Positions 36,238 through 44,952 are shown, counted from the stretch's first letter. The stretch: 64,000 nt of DNA from Algoriphagus zhangzhouensis (GCF_900148515.1 NZ_FRXN01000003.1:538757-602756), one strand, 5' to 3'. The notes: generated by a model from the letters alone, not told the origin. Program-made: numbers and translations.

Positions 36238-36849
36238 ATGAAACGATCAATCCTCCCCTTATTTATTCTGTTGGCGGGATTATTTTCCTGTCAAGATGAA
36301 GAGAAGCCAATGGTAAGCACCACTCTATCAGATGCAGAGATAGAAACTTTGCTATTCACCAGAGAAGAAGAAAAGCTGGCGCATGATGTTTACATCTATG
36401 CTTATGAGAAATATGGAAATATCCTTTTCCAAAACATTGCTAATAGTGAATCCCAGCATATCCAGTCCATTTTGACTCAGATGAATGCTTATGATATTTC
36501 TGATCCTTTGAATGGAAGGACGACACCAGGAGAATTTACATTATCTGCCATTCAAACACTTTATAACAATCTCACTAGTCAAGTAGACCAGTCACTAAAT
36601 GATGCAATTATCGCAGGGCTATGGATTGAAGATATTGACATCTATGACTTGGAAAATGCAATTGCAGAAACTAGTCAAAGCTCATTGGCTACTGTCTATG
36701 GAAGCTTACAATGTGGCTCTTCAAACCATATGAGGGCTTTTTATGGATTAGCAACTCAATATGGAGTTGATTATTCGCCTAGCTATATCAGTCAAACACT
36801 TTACGAAGACATCATCACATCAGCAAAAACAACCTGTCAAACCAATTAA
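36238..36849 (+). CDS. DUF2202 ferritin-like lipoprotein
   Basis: The 203-residue lipoprotein (Cys18 in 'LAGLFSCQDE') matches DUF2202, a ferritin-like four-helix domain. Carboxylate/His candidates for a di-metal site are in 'FTREEEKLAHDVYIYAYEKYG', 'NIANSESQHIQSILTQM' (E..H) and 'ETSQSSLATVYGSLQCGSSNHMRAF' (first parts quoted only as family blocks). The usual DUF2202 spacing of EExxxxxD and ExxH is kept. Function is unproven; metal storage or peroxide-linked oxidation is expected from the fold. The gene is followed 4 bp later by a cytochrome c, and a CRP-like site precedes it, so it probably heads its own transcript. Confidence 0.88.
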   Translation: MKRSILPLFILLAGLFSCQDEEKPMVSTTLSDAEIETLLFTREEEKLAHDVYIYAYEKYGNILFQNIANSESQHIQSILTQMNAYDISDPLNGRTTPGEFTLSAIQTLYNNLTSQVDQSLNDAIIAGLWIEDIDIYDLENAIAETSQSSLATVYGSLQCGSSNHMRAFYGLATQYGVDYSPSYISQTLYEDIITSAKTTCQTN

Positions 36850-36853
36850 ATAA

Positions 36854-37315
36854 ATGAACCTAGCAATTATTCCTTTGTCATGGGTATTAGTTTCGGCTCT
36901 TTCCTTGAGCATCGAGTCTCCTGAGGGCAAAAACGAAATTTCAACTGAGAACCAAGAACAAGTCGAAAAAGGATTAGCATTACTTCAAAAACACTGCTAT
37001 ACCTGTCACAATCCTGCTTCCCCATCCCATGATGAGATGTTGGCCCCTCCATTGGTGGGTATCAAATCGCATTATCAAAAAGCCTATCCAGAAAGCAAGA
37101 AATTTAAAGCTGCTATGATTGGATTCGTCTCCGATCCTAGTGAAGAAAAAGGAATCATGAAGGGACCTATGAAGCGCTTTGGGGTGATGCCAAAACCTCT
37201 GGTTCCTGAAGAAGAGATCAAATTAATTGTAGACTACATTCATGCCAATCAATTGGAGGAACCTAGTTGGTTCAAGGAGCATCACAAAGGGAATGGGAAC
37301 CCAAATAATCATTAA
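36854..37315 (+). CDS. Monoheme cytochrome c
   Basis: The 153-residue exported protein starts with an uncleaved or cleavable hydrophobic segment (about 1-20). Heme c attaches at C48-YT-C51-H52 ('KHCYTCHNP'). The axial Met is probably in 'KRFGVMPKPLVPEE', and the final helix is 'IKLIVDYIHANQ', typical of class I cytochromes. It lies 4 bp behind the DUF2202 gene. It is a likely electron carrier for the two diheme peroxidases or the ferritin-like protein upstream (inference from position). Confidence 0.9.
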   Translation: MNLAIIPLSWVLVSALSLSIESPEGKNEISTENQEQVEKGLALLQKHCYTCHNPASPSHDEMLAPPLVGIKSHYQKAYPESKKFKAAMIGFVSDPSEEKGIMKGPMKRFGVMPKPLVPEEEIKLIVDYIHANQLEEPSWFKEHHKGNGNPNNH

Positions 37316-37320
37316 TCATA

Positions 37321-37336
37321 GGTGATTCTTATCACA
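37321..37336. promoter_or_regulatory. CRP-like palindrome upstream of the peroxiredoxin gene
   Basis: GGTGATTCTTATCACA contains perfect 5-bp arms GTGAT/ATCAC with a 4-nt centre. It lies 64 bp before the peroxiredoxin ATG. Confidence 0.5.
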
Positions 37337-37399
37337 GATTTTAAAGAAAAATAGCAGTAGGTTTATGCTATCAATTAAAAAATACCATAACCATTAACT

Positions 37400-38047
37400 A
37401 TGGAAACTCAAACTATAACAATGCCTAGAATTGGAGATCAAGCTCCCGATTTTGAGGCAATGACTACCACAGGAAAGATTAAATTTTCCGAATACATCAA
37501 GGATTCTTGGACCATCTTGTTCTCTCACCCTGCTGACTTTACTCCAGTATGTACTACCGAAATGAGTGGTTTTGCATTGGATCAAAAATTCTTTGATGAG
37601 CACGATACCAAATTGATTGGTCTAAGTATAGATTCTATTCATGCCCATATTGCCTGGGTCAACAATGTCAAGAAAAACACCGGTGTTTTATTCGAATTCC
37701 CAATCATTGCTGACATCGACATGAGTGTTTCCAAATTATATGGAATGCTTCAACCTGGAGAAAGTGAGACTGCGGCAGTAAGAGCTGTATTCTTTATCGA
37801 TCCAACCGGAAAAATTAGACTGATCATGTACTATCCTCTGAATGTGGGTAGAAATATGGATGAAATCAAAAGAGTCCTAGTAGCTCTACAAACATCTGAT
37901 AAATATAAAGTTGCCATGCCACTGAATTGGACACCAGGAGAAAAAGTAATCGTACCCCCACCAAAAACAGTTGCAGAAATGCAGGAGCGCGAAGCGAGTG
38001 ATTATGAGATGGTAGACTTCTATTTGGCTAAAAAAGAACTAGTGTAG
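37400..38047 (+). CDS. 1-Cys peroxiredoxin (Prx6 type)
   Basis: This 215-residue cytoplasmic peroxidase has peroxidatic Cys51 in the PxxxTxxC motif 'PADFTPVCTTE'. No resolving Cys is present anywhere in the protein, as in the Prx6/1-Cys group. The long C-terminal extension ('LNWTPGEKVIVPPPKTV') is typical of that group. It reduces H2O2 and organic peroxides. Its place after two H2O2-using diheme enzymes and its own CRP-like site suggest joint peroxide management. A strong terminator follows. Confidence 0.95.
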   Translation: METQTITMPRIGDQAPDFEAMTTTGKIKFSEYIKDSWTILFSHPADFTPVCTTEMSGFALDQKFFDEHDTKLIGLSIDSIHAHIAWVNNVKKNTGVLFEFPIIADIDMSVSKLYGMLQPGESETAAVRAVFFIDPTGKIRLIMYYPLNVGRNMDEIKRVLVALQTSDKYKVAMPLNWTPGEKVIVPPPKTVAEMQEREASDYEMVDFYLAKKELV

Positions 38048-38083
38048 TATAGGTTTTTAGATTAAAGGGTTAATAAACAATAG

Positions 38084-38116
38084 AAAGCTTCTCGGAATTT
38101 TCGAGAAGCTTTTTCT
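38084..38116 (+). terminator. Rho-independent terminator after the peroxiredoxin gene
   Basis: An 11-bp perfect stem AAAGCTTCTCG/CGAGAAGCTTT (38084-38094, 38102-38112) with a 7-nt loop is followed by a T run. Confidence 0.85.
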
Positions 38117-38170
38117 GTTTAAAGCCTAAAAAACAAAACTTTATAATTTCTTAACCTAACTGACTCATTT

Positions 38171-38232
38171 AAACCGGTTTTTTGACATTTAACAAAAAAT
38201 TGAACAAAACAACACATTTTTTAAACCGGTTT
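38171..38232. promoter_or_regulatory. Two AAACCGGTTT palindromes, 52 bp apart
   Basis: A 10-bp perfect palindrome occurs at 38171-38180 and 38223-38232 within a longer shared 17-mer (TTTAAACCGGTTTTTTG). The 52-bp spacing is five helical turns, which would place both on one DNA face. The CG-centred form resembles LacI-family operators. No annotated gene starts nearby: both flanking genes end towards this region. Confidence 0.5.
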
Positions 38233-38452
38233 TTTGCATTTACGCAAAATGCCTTTTTAAAGAAGCCAAAAAAAAGAGAGCTTATTAGGAAATAAGCTCT
38301 CAGTCAGGGTCTATTGTTAATCAAGTAAAACCAAATAAACTTTGGTAAAGCGATAGGTTGATATCTTTTTTTGCCTACCAAAATTTATTAAACTTAATAA
38401 AATTTAAGATAATAACACAAATTCGATAAAATATTTTTTGATTTTTTTTCTT
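38185..38452. other. Convergent intergenic region between peroxiredoxin and AraC genes
   Basis: The roughly 405-bp gap (38048-38452) holds the peroxiredoxin terminator, the paired AAACCGGTTT sites and a minus-strand terminator at 38267-38301. I see no ORF of convincing length. A small RNA driven from this region is possible but not supported by a clear promoter. Confidence 0.5.
38267..38301 (-). terminator. Rho-independent terminator for the AraC gene (minus strand)
   Basis: A perfect 11-bp stem GAGAGCTTATT/AATAAGCTCTC with loop AGGA is flanked on the minus-strand 3' side by an almost continuous T run (plus-strand A run from 38267). It lies about 150 bp past the AraC stop, giving that mRNA a long 3' end. 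Confidence 0.8.
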
Positions 38453-39382
38453 CTAGAACCCTTTTGGTAGGTCTTGATATGATTTTGGAGTTCGTCCAAA
38501 CTCTTTCTTAAAAACTCGAATGAAGTAACTGATGTTATTGAAACCAGACATTATCGCCACTTCCTGAATCTGGAGCCCTCCCATTTGCAAAAGATTTCTA
38601 GCCAATTTGAGTCTTTCATTTAAAACATACTCCATAGGAGTTTGACCCAATTCCTGTTTGAAGGTTCTCACAAAATGAGCCTTGCTCATGCATGCTTTCG
38701 AAGCCAGATCTTCCAATGTCAATTGTTCTCGGATATTGGACTTGATAAAAGCCACCACATGAGCCAGACGATTTCCAGAGGCCAATTCCTTATAAGTTTT
38801 TTCCAGCATATCCCTCGCTTGAGTCTGACTGAGCCTGATCAAAAGTTCCTTCAAAGCTAATGAAGCAATCAGGTCCTTTTCCTTTGACCGCTCTTTCACT
38901 CCTATCTTAATAAAGCGGTTGATGATTTCGGAGAGGTCTTGCGTATTGATCAAATGAAAGTATGATAAATCAAGTCCCCACTCTTGAGTCAACACTTTGT
39001 CTGAAAAACGCTCATTAAGCATATTAAAAGTGTTTTCTATCATTTCCTTAGAAATAGACAGAGCAATGCATTGAGTAGGATTATTCCATTGAGCTTCTGG
39101 AAAATCAATTTTCATCAATTCATTGGGAGGAACTATCACTGACTCTCCAGGCAAATAATCAAAACCAGGCTTATCAAATAAATGCATCACCTTTTTCCCT
39201 TTGAGCATAGTAGTCAACACCAAGTCTCCGAAAACCAAATTGACATCGGCAGCCTCTTGGTGAGTTTCAAAAATATTGAGCTCACAATTGTCTAAGGTAT
39301 AGGTAGTCCTGTTCTCCACCAAGGTTTTCAAATCCTTAGGAGATCTCCAAGTCACCTGTGCAGGAAAGTTATTTCGGGTCAT
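38453..39382 (-). CDS. AraC family transcriptional regulator
   Basis: This 309-residue regulator has an N-terminal sensor (about 1-195) of the AraC-binding-like type and a C-terminal double HTH (about 205-305): 'LTLEDLASKACMSKAHFVRTF' (first HTH, quoted in part) and 'IQEVAIMSGFNNISYFIRVF' with 'GRTPKSYQ'. It is divergent from the aldehyde dehydrogenase gene, with DUF779 behind that, the standard neighbourhood for an aldehyde-responsive activator. The effector is unknown. Confidence 0.93.
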   Translation of the reverse strand: MTRNNFPAQVTWRSPKDLKTLVENRTTYTLDNCELNIFETHQEAADVNLVFGDLVLTTMLKGKKVMHLFDKPGFDYLPGESVIVPPNELMKIDFPEAQWNNPTQCIALSISKEMIENTFNMLNERFSDKVLTQEWGLDLSYFHLINTQDLSEIINRFIKIGVKERSKEKDLIASLALKELLIRLSQTQARDMLEKTYKELASGNRLAHVVAFIKSNIREQLTLEDLASKACMSKAHFVRTFKQELGQTPMEYVLNERLKLARNLLQMGGLQIQEVAIMSGFNNISYFIRVFKKEFGRTPKSYQDLPKGF

Positions 39383-39518
39383 AGGGTAATGTATTAACTA
39401 GCACAGCTTTAGAAAAGTTAATTTATTTATTATTTCTTTAGAATACTCTCTAAAAACGGAAAAAAAAGCAATGTGAGTACATGAGATGTTCATCTGGTGC
39501 AATTTTTTTAAAAGAAAT

Positions 39519-39539
39519 GTATTGAGCTTTGATCAATAC
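39519..39539. promoter_or_regulatory. Inverted repeat GTATTGA-N7-TCAATAC before the aldehyde dehydrogenase gene
   Basis: Perfect 7-bp arms lie 20 bp before the dehydrogenase ATG in the divergent AraC/ALDH region. It is a candidate operator; AraC-type activators more often bind direct repeats, so the binding protein is open. Confidence 0.4.
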
Positions 39540-39559
39540 CAAAATAACCAGTAAAACAT

Positions 39560-41086
39560 ATGGAAACTTTAACACTTTCTCAGGCGAAGCCTGTGGATAG
39601 ACCAGAGATCAAATCTAAATACGATCATTTTATAGGTGGCAAGTGGGTTGCACCTGATTCAGGTGAATATTTTGACAACATTTCCCCCATCGATGGAAAG
39701 GCATTTTCAAAAGCAGCAAGAGGAAATAAAGTAGATATCGAAAAGGCATTAGATGCTGCTCACGAGGCATTCCCTTCATGGTCCAAAACACCTGCTGCTG
39801 AGAGATCCAAGATCCTCAATAAGATTGCAGATGTCATTGAGGAAAACCTCGAACTTCTTGCAAGAATAGAAACCATAGATAATGGCAAGGCACTTAGGGA
39901 AACACGAGCTGCTGATTTGCCACTTTGTGTAGACCACTTCAGGTATTTCGCCGGTGTGATCCGGGCAGATGAAAGCTCCATTTCTGAGCATGATGAAAAC
40001 ACAGTAAGTATAGCCCTTCATGAGCCACTAGGAGTCGTAGGACAAATCATTCCATGGAACTTCCCTCTCCTGATGGCCACCTGGAAAATCGCTCCTGCAT
40101 TGGCTGCAGGATGTTGTACAGTTGTAAAACCAGCTGAACAAACACCTACTAGCATCATGGTGTTGATGGAGTTGATTGCAGATGTAGTTCCTCCGGGAGT
40201 ATTAAACGTAGTTACAGGTTTTGGACCAGAAGCTGGAAAACCATTGGCTACTTCTCCAAGAATTGCAAAAGTTGCCTTTACAGGCGAGACCACTACAGGT
40301 CGATTGATCATGCAATATGCATCTGAAAACTTGATTCCTGTAACCATGGAATTGGGTGGTAAGTCACCAAATATCTTTATGAAGTCTGTAGCTGATGCTG
40401 ACGATGAATTCTTTGACAAAGCTGTAGAAGGCGCAGTAATGTTTGCCTTAAACCAAGGTGAGGTTTGTACTTGCCCTTCTAGAATTCTGGTTCATGAAGA
40501 CATTTATGATGTATTTATGGAAAGAGTAATCGCTAGAACCAAGGCGATCAAGCTAGGTCACCCATTGGCTGAGGATACTATGATGGGAGCACAAGCTTCC
40601 AATGATCAATACGAAAAAATTCTTTCTTACATTGAAATCGGCAAGCAAGAAGGAGCTCAAGTTCTAACAGGTGGAGCGAAAAGCGGCCTGAATTCAGGAT
40701 TGGAAGATGGGTTCTACATTCAGCCAACCATTTTCAAAGGCAACAATAAAATGAGAATCTTCCAAGAGGAGATTTTTGGACCTGTCACTTGCGTTACCAC
40801 TTTCAAGACCACAGAGGAAGCAATCCAAATAGCCAATGATACTATGTATGGTTTGGGAGCTGGACTTTGGTCAAGAGATGCACATGAATTATACCAAGTA
40901 CCTAGAGCGATCCAAGCAGGTCGAGTTTGGGTAAACTGCTACCACGCATATCCGGCACACGCACCATTTGGCGGATACAAAAAATCAGGTTTCGGACGGG
41001 AAAATCACGCAATGATGCTGAACCACTACCGCCAGACCAAAAACATGCTTATTTCTTACAGTAAAAAGAAATTAGGCTTCTTTTAA
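39560..41086 (+). CDS. NAD(P)+-dependent aldehyde dehydrogenase (AldA/ExaC-like)
   Basis: The 508-residue class 3-type ALDH has the cofactor loop 'FTGETTTGR', general base Glu264 in '[10 protein letters not shown]' and nucleophile Cys303 in '[11 protein letters not shown]'. The C-terminal end '[20 protein letters not shown]' and '[19 protein letters not shown]' match the acetaldehyde/ExaC-like clade. It oxidises small aldehydes to acids. The downstream DUF779 gene and the divergent AraC gene are the usual partners of this clade. A terminator with some read-through potential separates it from DUF779. Confidence 0.95.
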   Translation: METLTLSQAKPVDRPEIKSKYDHFIGGKWVAPDSGEYFDNISPIDGKAFSKAARGNKVDIEKALDAAHEAFPSWSKTPAAERSKILNKIADVIEENLELLARIETIDNGKALRETRAADLPLCVDHFRYFAGVIRADESSISEHDENTVSIALHEPLGVVGQIIPWNFPLLMATWKIAPALAAGCCTVVKPAEQTPTSIMVLMELIADVVPPGVLNVVTGFGPEAGKPLATSPRIAKVAFTGETTTGRLIMQYASENLIPVTMELGGKSPNIFMKSVADADDEFFDKAVEGAVMFALNQGEVCTCPSRILVHEDIYDVFMERVIARTKAIKLGHPLAEDTMMGAQASNDQYEKILSYIEIGKQEGAQVLTGGAKSGLNSGLEDGFYIQPTIFKGNNKMRIFQEEIFGPVTCVTTFKTTEEAIQIANDTMYGLGAGLWSRDAHELYQVPRAIQAGRVWVNCYHAYPAHAPFGGYKKSGFGRENHAMMLNHYRQTKNMLISYSKKKLGFF

Positions 41087-41115
41087 GTAGTTAATCAAAG
41101 TAAAACCAAACCCGT

Positions 41116-41148
41116 AAAGACAGGTGATTTTCGCCTGTCTTTATTTTC
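41116..41148 (+). terminator. Terminator between aldehyde dehydrogenase and DUF779 genes
   Basis: A 12-bp stem (AAAGACAGGTGA/TCGCCTGTCTTT with one G-U pair) is followed by ATTTTCTTT. It lies 30 bp after the dehydrogenase stop, so DUF779 depends on read-through or its own promoter. Confidence 0.7.
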
Positions 41149-41171
41149 TTTACCTAAAAACCAATAAACCC

Positions 41172-41558
41172 ATGATACCAAGAATAACCATCACCGATTC
41201 GGCAAAGGAAGTTGTCGATAAATTGAGAAAGCAGACAGGAACCGAATTGATGTTTCATCAAAGCGGAGGTTGTTGCGATGGGTCATCGCCTATGTGTTTT
41301 GAAAAAGGTGATTTCAAAGTTGGAGGCAGTGATATCTGGCTAGGAAATATACATGGCTGTGATTTTTTTATGAGTTCAGACCAATTCGAATATTGGAAAC
41401 ACACTCAATTAACCTTGGACGTGACTCCTGGAAGAGGCAGCAGTTTCTCACTGGAAATCCCAATGGGAATTAGATTTATTATCAGATCCAGAATTTTCAC
41501 AATGGAAGAATTAGATGATTTAGAACCAACCAAAAGCGCTGAGGAAGTAATCAGTTAA
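41172..41558 (+). CDS. DUF779 family protein
   Basis: I chose the ATG at 41172 (MIPRITITDSAKEVV), since the region from 41124 lies in the terminator. The 128-residue protein shows the DUF779 signature 'FHQSGGCCDGSSPMCFEKG' with a Cys-Cys pair and third Cys, then 'WLGNIHGCDFFMSSDQFEYW' and 'FSLEIPMGIRFIIRSRIF'. Function is unknown. It is habitually next to ExaC-type aldehyde dehydrogenases, as here, and the Cys-rich core suggests metal or thiol chemistry in aldehyde handling (inference). Confidence 0.9.
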   Translation: MIPRITITDSAKEVVDKLRKQTGTELMFHQSGGCCDGSSPMCFEKGDFKVGGSDIWLGNIHGCDFFMSSDQFEYWKHTQLTLDVTPGRGSSFSLEIPMGIRFIIRSRIFTMEELDDLEPTKSAEEVIS

Positions 41559-41617
41559 GACTCCTCCTTTCACTTGTATTTTTTAGTATCTTCATCGGAT
41601 TAACCCAGCCTTATACG

Positions 41618-42781
41618 ATGAAAAAACTCCTTATTGGATTACTAGTTCTTTTCCTTTTATATGTGATTGCCATTGCATTGGTTCCACCTTATATAGAATC
41701 AGACCGCAATCAAACCAAAATCCTTCCTCCCTACACCGTTTCAGCAGAAGCACAAACAATTTATGATGATTTAGAATTCATCGCTGATTTACATTGTGAC
41801 GCCTTGCTTTGGGGTAGAGATTTGACAGAAAAAGGCGATCGAGGACATGTTGATTTTCCAAGAATGAGAGAGGCAAATGTCGCATTGGAGATGTTTACCA
41901 TCGTATCCAAATCTCCATCGGGTCAAAATATGCAGAAAAATAGTGCAGAGACCATGGATGTGATTACACCTCTGACAATCGTCAAAGGAGAAAGCCCTTT
42001 CAATTGGTTCAGCCTGGTAAACAGAACTCTTTCTCAATCTGGAGATTTGGAAGATTTTATAGAAGAGGAAGAGGGAAAAGCTATTTTGGTCAAAAGCAAA
42101 AGCGACCTAAATCAACTCATTGAGGCCCGCAAATCCGATAAAAATGTCATAGGAGGAATGTTGGGAATCGAAGGCGCTCATGCTTTGGAAGGTGATATTC
42201 TCAATGTGGATCGAGTTTATGAAGCAGGGGTCAGAATGATAGGACCCACTCACTTTTTTGACAATAAATTAGGAGGCTCTGCTCACGGTGAATCAGGTGA
42301 AGGTCTGACCGACTTTGGAAAATCAGTGATTAAAAGAATGAACGATCTGGGAATTTTCATAGACCTCGCGCATTCTTCACCAGCAATAGTAGAGGATGTA
42401 TTGGATATGACCACCCAGCCTGTTATCGTTTCGCACACGGGCGTTAGGGCTGTTTTGGATTCTCAAAGAAATCTCAGTGATCATCAAATTCAAAGAATCG
42501 CAGAAAACGGAGGAATTATTGGCATCGCATTTTTTGATGCGGCAGTTGGAGAGCCTGAAATCCCAAATATCATTGCTTCAATCAAGCATGTAAGGGATTT
42601 GGTAGGGATAGAGCATGTTGCCCTTGGGTCTGATTATGATGGAGCGGTCGTCGTGCCTTTTGATATCACGGGTCTACCTATTATTGTAGAGGGAATGCTT
42701 CAGGAAGGCTTTACTTTAGATGAAATCAAAGCTGTGATGGGAGAAAACGTCAAGAACTTTTTACTGAAAAACTTAAAATAA
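41618..42781 (+). CDS. Membrane dipeptidase (peptidase M19, renal dipeptidase type)
   Basis: The 387-residue protein has an N-terminal TM anchor (about 3-22) and an amidohydrolase-like zinc barrel: H59-x-D61 in 'ADLHCDALLW', the bridging Glu in 'GMLGIEGAHALEG', His in 'GPTHFFDNKLGGSAHG' and 'VSHTGVRAV', and Asp in 'LGSDYDGAV'. M19 enzymes hydrolyse dipeptides, often with a D-residue. Expected in the periplasm or on the membrane face. The next gene begins immediately after its stop. Confidence 0.92.
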   Translation: MKKLLIGLLVLFLLYVIAIALVPPYIESDRNQTKILPPYTVSAEAQTIYDDLEFIADLHCDALLWGRDLTEKGDRGHVDFPRMREANVALEMFTIVSKSPSGQNMQKNSAETMDVITPLTIVKGESPFNWFSLVNRTLSQSGDLEDFIEEEEGKAILVKSKSDLNQLIEARKSDKNVIGGMLGIEGAHALEGDILNVDRVYEAGVRMIGPTHFFDNKLGGSAHGESGEGLTDFGKSVIKRMNDLGIFIDLAHSSPAIVEDVLDMTTQPVIVSHTGVRAVLDSQRNLSDHQIQRIAENGGIIGIAFFDAAVGEPEIPNIIASIKHVRDLVGIEHVALGSDYDGAVVVPFDITGLPIIVEGMLQEGFTLDEIKAVMGENVKNFLLKNLK

Positions 42782-43501
42782 ATGGAACAAGCCATCCATC
42801 ATCAGAACAATGAATTTGGGAAACTTCAAGAGTATTTAAGAGAATTCGTCTATGGAGGAATTGATGGAGCTGTAACTACTTTTGCGGTAGTTGCTGGTGG
42901 ATATGGTGCCAATTTAGAACCAGGGATTTTGATCATTTTAGGTTTTGCCAACTTATTGGCTGATGGATTTTCCATGTCGGTCGGCGCTTATCTTTCGGCT
43001 AAAAGCGAAAGAGACAATTATGACAAACATGAAAAAATTGAGTATTGGGAAATAGAAAACTTACCTGAAACCGAAAGGGAAGAAATAGAGGAAATCTACC
43101 GTGAAAAAGGCTTTAAAGGTGACCTTTTAAATCAAATTGTGGATCACATTTGCTCAGATAAAGACCTTTGGGTTTCCGAAATGATGAAAGATGAGCTGGG
43201 AATGATGAAAGACACAAAGAGTCCTTTTAAAATTGGGCTAGCGACCTTGATTTCTTTTATCATAGTCGGATTCATCCCATTATTGATTTATCTATGGGAC
43301 TTCTTTTTTCCTTCTGAAATCAACACCTTTCTTTGGACTAGTATTCTGACTGGAATAGCATTTTTGATAGTAGGCTGGCTAAAAGGTATCGTGAATCAGA
43401 CTTCCACCCTCAGAAGCATTATCGAAACGGTTGGTTTAGGACTTTTAGCGGCTATAGTCGCCTTCTACGTTGGTGATATTTTAGAAAGCTTTTTTATGTA
43501 A
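42782..43501 (+). CDS. VIT1/CCC1 family transporter
   Basis: This 239-residue membrane protein opens with the VIT1/CCC1 signature '[21 protein letters not shown]', then '[18 protein letters not shown]'. A charged cytoplasmic segment (about 75-140, Glu-rich) and three further TM helices follow, about five in total. Family members export Fe2+ or Mn2+ from the cytosol. The metal-binding E-rich loop '[15 protein letters not shown]' is present. Its ATG is the next base after the dipeptidase stop, so the two are cotranscribed although functionally unrelated by family. Confidence 0.92.
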   Translation: MEQAIHHQNNEFGKLQEYLREFVYGGIDGAVTTFAVVAGGYGANLEPGILIILGFANLLADGFSMSVGAYLSAKSERDNYDKHEKIEYWEIENLPETEREEIEEIYREKGFKGDLLNQIVDHICSDKDLWVSEMMKDELGMMKDTKSPFKIGLATLISFIIVGFIPLLIYLWDFFFPSEINTFLWTSILTGIAFLIVGWLKGIVNQTSTLRSIIETVGLGLLAAIVAFYVGDILESFFM

Positions 43502-43506
43502 TCCTT

Positions 43507-44265
43507 ATGAAAACAATTGATGAAGTACTGGGAAGAATGGACCAAATTGTCTCGGAATGTCAAATTCAAGAAAGCAGAATCGGCTTTTTTGCCATTTTAT
43601 ACAGACAAGTCACCCGGAGAATTAAACAGGGCATTCTGGCAAAAGAATTTGAAGACAATGCCAGAATGGAGGTATTGGACATCCTTTTCGCCAAAAGATT
43701 TATAGATGCCTATGACGTTTGGAAAAGTGGAGGATTGCCTACCTCAAGTTGGTCGGTAGCATTTGAGGCAAGCAAAGGCTCTTCCTACCTTGTTTTGCAA
43801 CACCTATTCTTGGGAATCAACGCTCATATAAATTTGGATCTTGGAATTGCTGCATCAGAAACCATGAAGGATCATCCCTTGGAAGGGATCAAAAATGACT
43901 TCGATAAGATCAATTCCGTTTTAGCTGAATTGGTTGATGGCGTTAAGGCAAACATCAGTAAGGTTTCTCCTATTTTTGGATTGCTAATTCCTTTGGCGAA
44001 AGGCAAAGATGAAATGCTTTTGAATTTCTCGATTCAGCTGGCAAGAGATGGGGCTTGGAAATATGCCGGGGAATACCACGCTGATTCTGACAAGAATTTT
44101 CAGATTTCAGATCGCGACAAAAATATCTCCAACCTGGCGAGAAAGCTAATTCAGCCTGGGAAATTCCTGGGATTCCTAATTAAGATTATTGGCTTTGCCG
44201 AATGGAAATCTGTAAAGGATACGATGACTCAATTGGATGAAGTGGCAAAAAACACTTTGACTTAA
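43507..44265 (+). CDS. DUF5995 family protein
   Basis: The 252-residue soluble, helix-rich protein has 'GFFAILYRQVTRRIKQGI' and 'VLQHLFLGINAHINLDLGIAA' (conserved NAHINxDLG-like core) and 'DGAWKYAGEYHAD'. These are hallmarks of DUF5995, of unknown function. The NAHI/DLG and late His residues could form a metal site. It starts 5 bp behind the VIT1-like gene and shares a 4-bp convergent overlap with the PIN toxin gene. Confidence 0.8.
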   Translation: MKTIDEVLGRMDQIVSECQIQESRIGFFAILYRQVTRRIKQGILAKEFEDNARMEVLDILFAKRFIDAYDVWKSGGLPTSSWSVAFEASKGSSYLVLQHLFLGINAHINLDLGIAASETMKDHPLEGIKNDFDKINSVLAELVDGVKANISKVSPIFGLLIPLAKGKDEMLLNFSIQLARDGAWKYAGEYHADSDKNFQISDRDKNISNLARKLIQPGKFLGFLIKIIGFAEWKSVKDTMTQLDEVAKNTLT

Positions 44266-44687
44266 AGGTTAGGAAAAACAACATGATCCAGAAATTCACG
44301 ACAAGAATAAACTGGAATATCAGAAAAGTAAAACCCTCCTGAATCCTCAGAAACAATCACCTCACAGGAAGCTTTTATTGCTGAAAAATACTCCAATCCA
44401 TCTTCAAAGTCTTTTATAGATGGGTTTTTTAAAGTTTTTAAAACCTCATCACCTCCTACTTCAGCAACCCGAATTTTTGAATTCAATAAATCCATTTTTC
44501 TTTTCGCAACAGTTGCTCCACTCTTCTTCTCAGAAAAATAAAAGGAAATAGCCAAACATATTGGGGATGTATAAAGTTGAAAGCGGCTATTATCTGCCAG
44601 GCTAAGAATCCTCGCTGAATAAGAAAAAAGTGGGTATTCTTTGTTAAGGACTGATACCAAAACATTTGCATCCAGAAAGACTTTCAT
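44262..44687 (-). CDS. PIN domain toxin (VapC-like ribonuclease)
   Basis: This 141-residue protein has the PIN-domain N-terminus 'MKVFLDANVLVSVL' with catalytic Asp7. Later acidic residues include Glu in 'IKDFEDGLEYFSAIK' and Asp in 'VIVSEDSGGFYFSDIPV', matching the four-acid metal site of PIN nucleases. The ATGA overlap with the upstream antitoxin gene is typical of toxin-antitoxin modules. VapC-type toxins cleave tRNA or rRNA; the target is unknown. Confidence 0.88.
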   Translation of the reverse strand: MKVFLDANVLVSVLNKEYPLFSYSARILSLADNSRFQLYTSPICLAISFYFSEKKSGATVAKRKMDLLNSKIRVAEVGGDEVLKTLKNPSIKDFEDGLEYFSAIKASCEVIVSEDSGGFYFSDIPVYSCREFLDHVVFPNL

Positions 44688-44938
44688 TTTTTGCTTCCAA
44701 AAAATTCATCCTTCATTCCTTTCTTGGATGAGCTTCTTTTGTATTCGATTTCCCCTTCTGCTACTTCATTTATCCAATTGGATATCGGCAAATCCTCCAA
44801 AGATTTATAGGATCCTGACGTAATCTGTGAATATAAATATTCAGTCAATCTAGATAGACTGATATTATTTTGACTAGCAAACTCCTTTGCTTTTTCAATA
44901 ACGTCTTTATTAAAAGAAAGTGTGATTTTGGAATCCAT
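44684..44938 (-). CDS. Antitoxin of the PIN module (DUF6364-like, RHH-type)
   Basis: I chose the ATG at 44938 (MDSKITLSFNKDVIEKAKEF) because the longer frame from 44992 runs into the operator palindrome. The 84-residue protein has an N-terminal ribbon-helix-helix-like start ('KITLSFNKDVIEKAKEFA', 'NNISLSRLTEYLYSQI') and a basic C-terminus suited to toxin binding. It resembles DUF6364 antitoxins. It is translated just ahead of the toxin, with a 4-bp overlap, and probably represses its own promoter at the palindrome upstream. Confidence 0.85.
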   Translation of the reverse strand: MDSKITLSFNKDVIEKAKEFASQNNISLSRLTEYLYSQITSGSYKSLEDLPISNWINEVAEGEIEYKRSSSKKGMKDEFFGSKK

Positions 44939-44952
44939 AGCTCTCAAAGTCA

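Noticed and set aside
38171-38232. CRISPR-like pair of repeats
   Set aside because: Only two copies of a short palindrome with a 35-nt gap; no third repeat or cas gene. Operator-type sites fit better.
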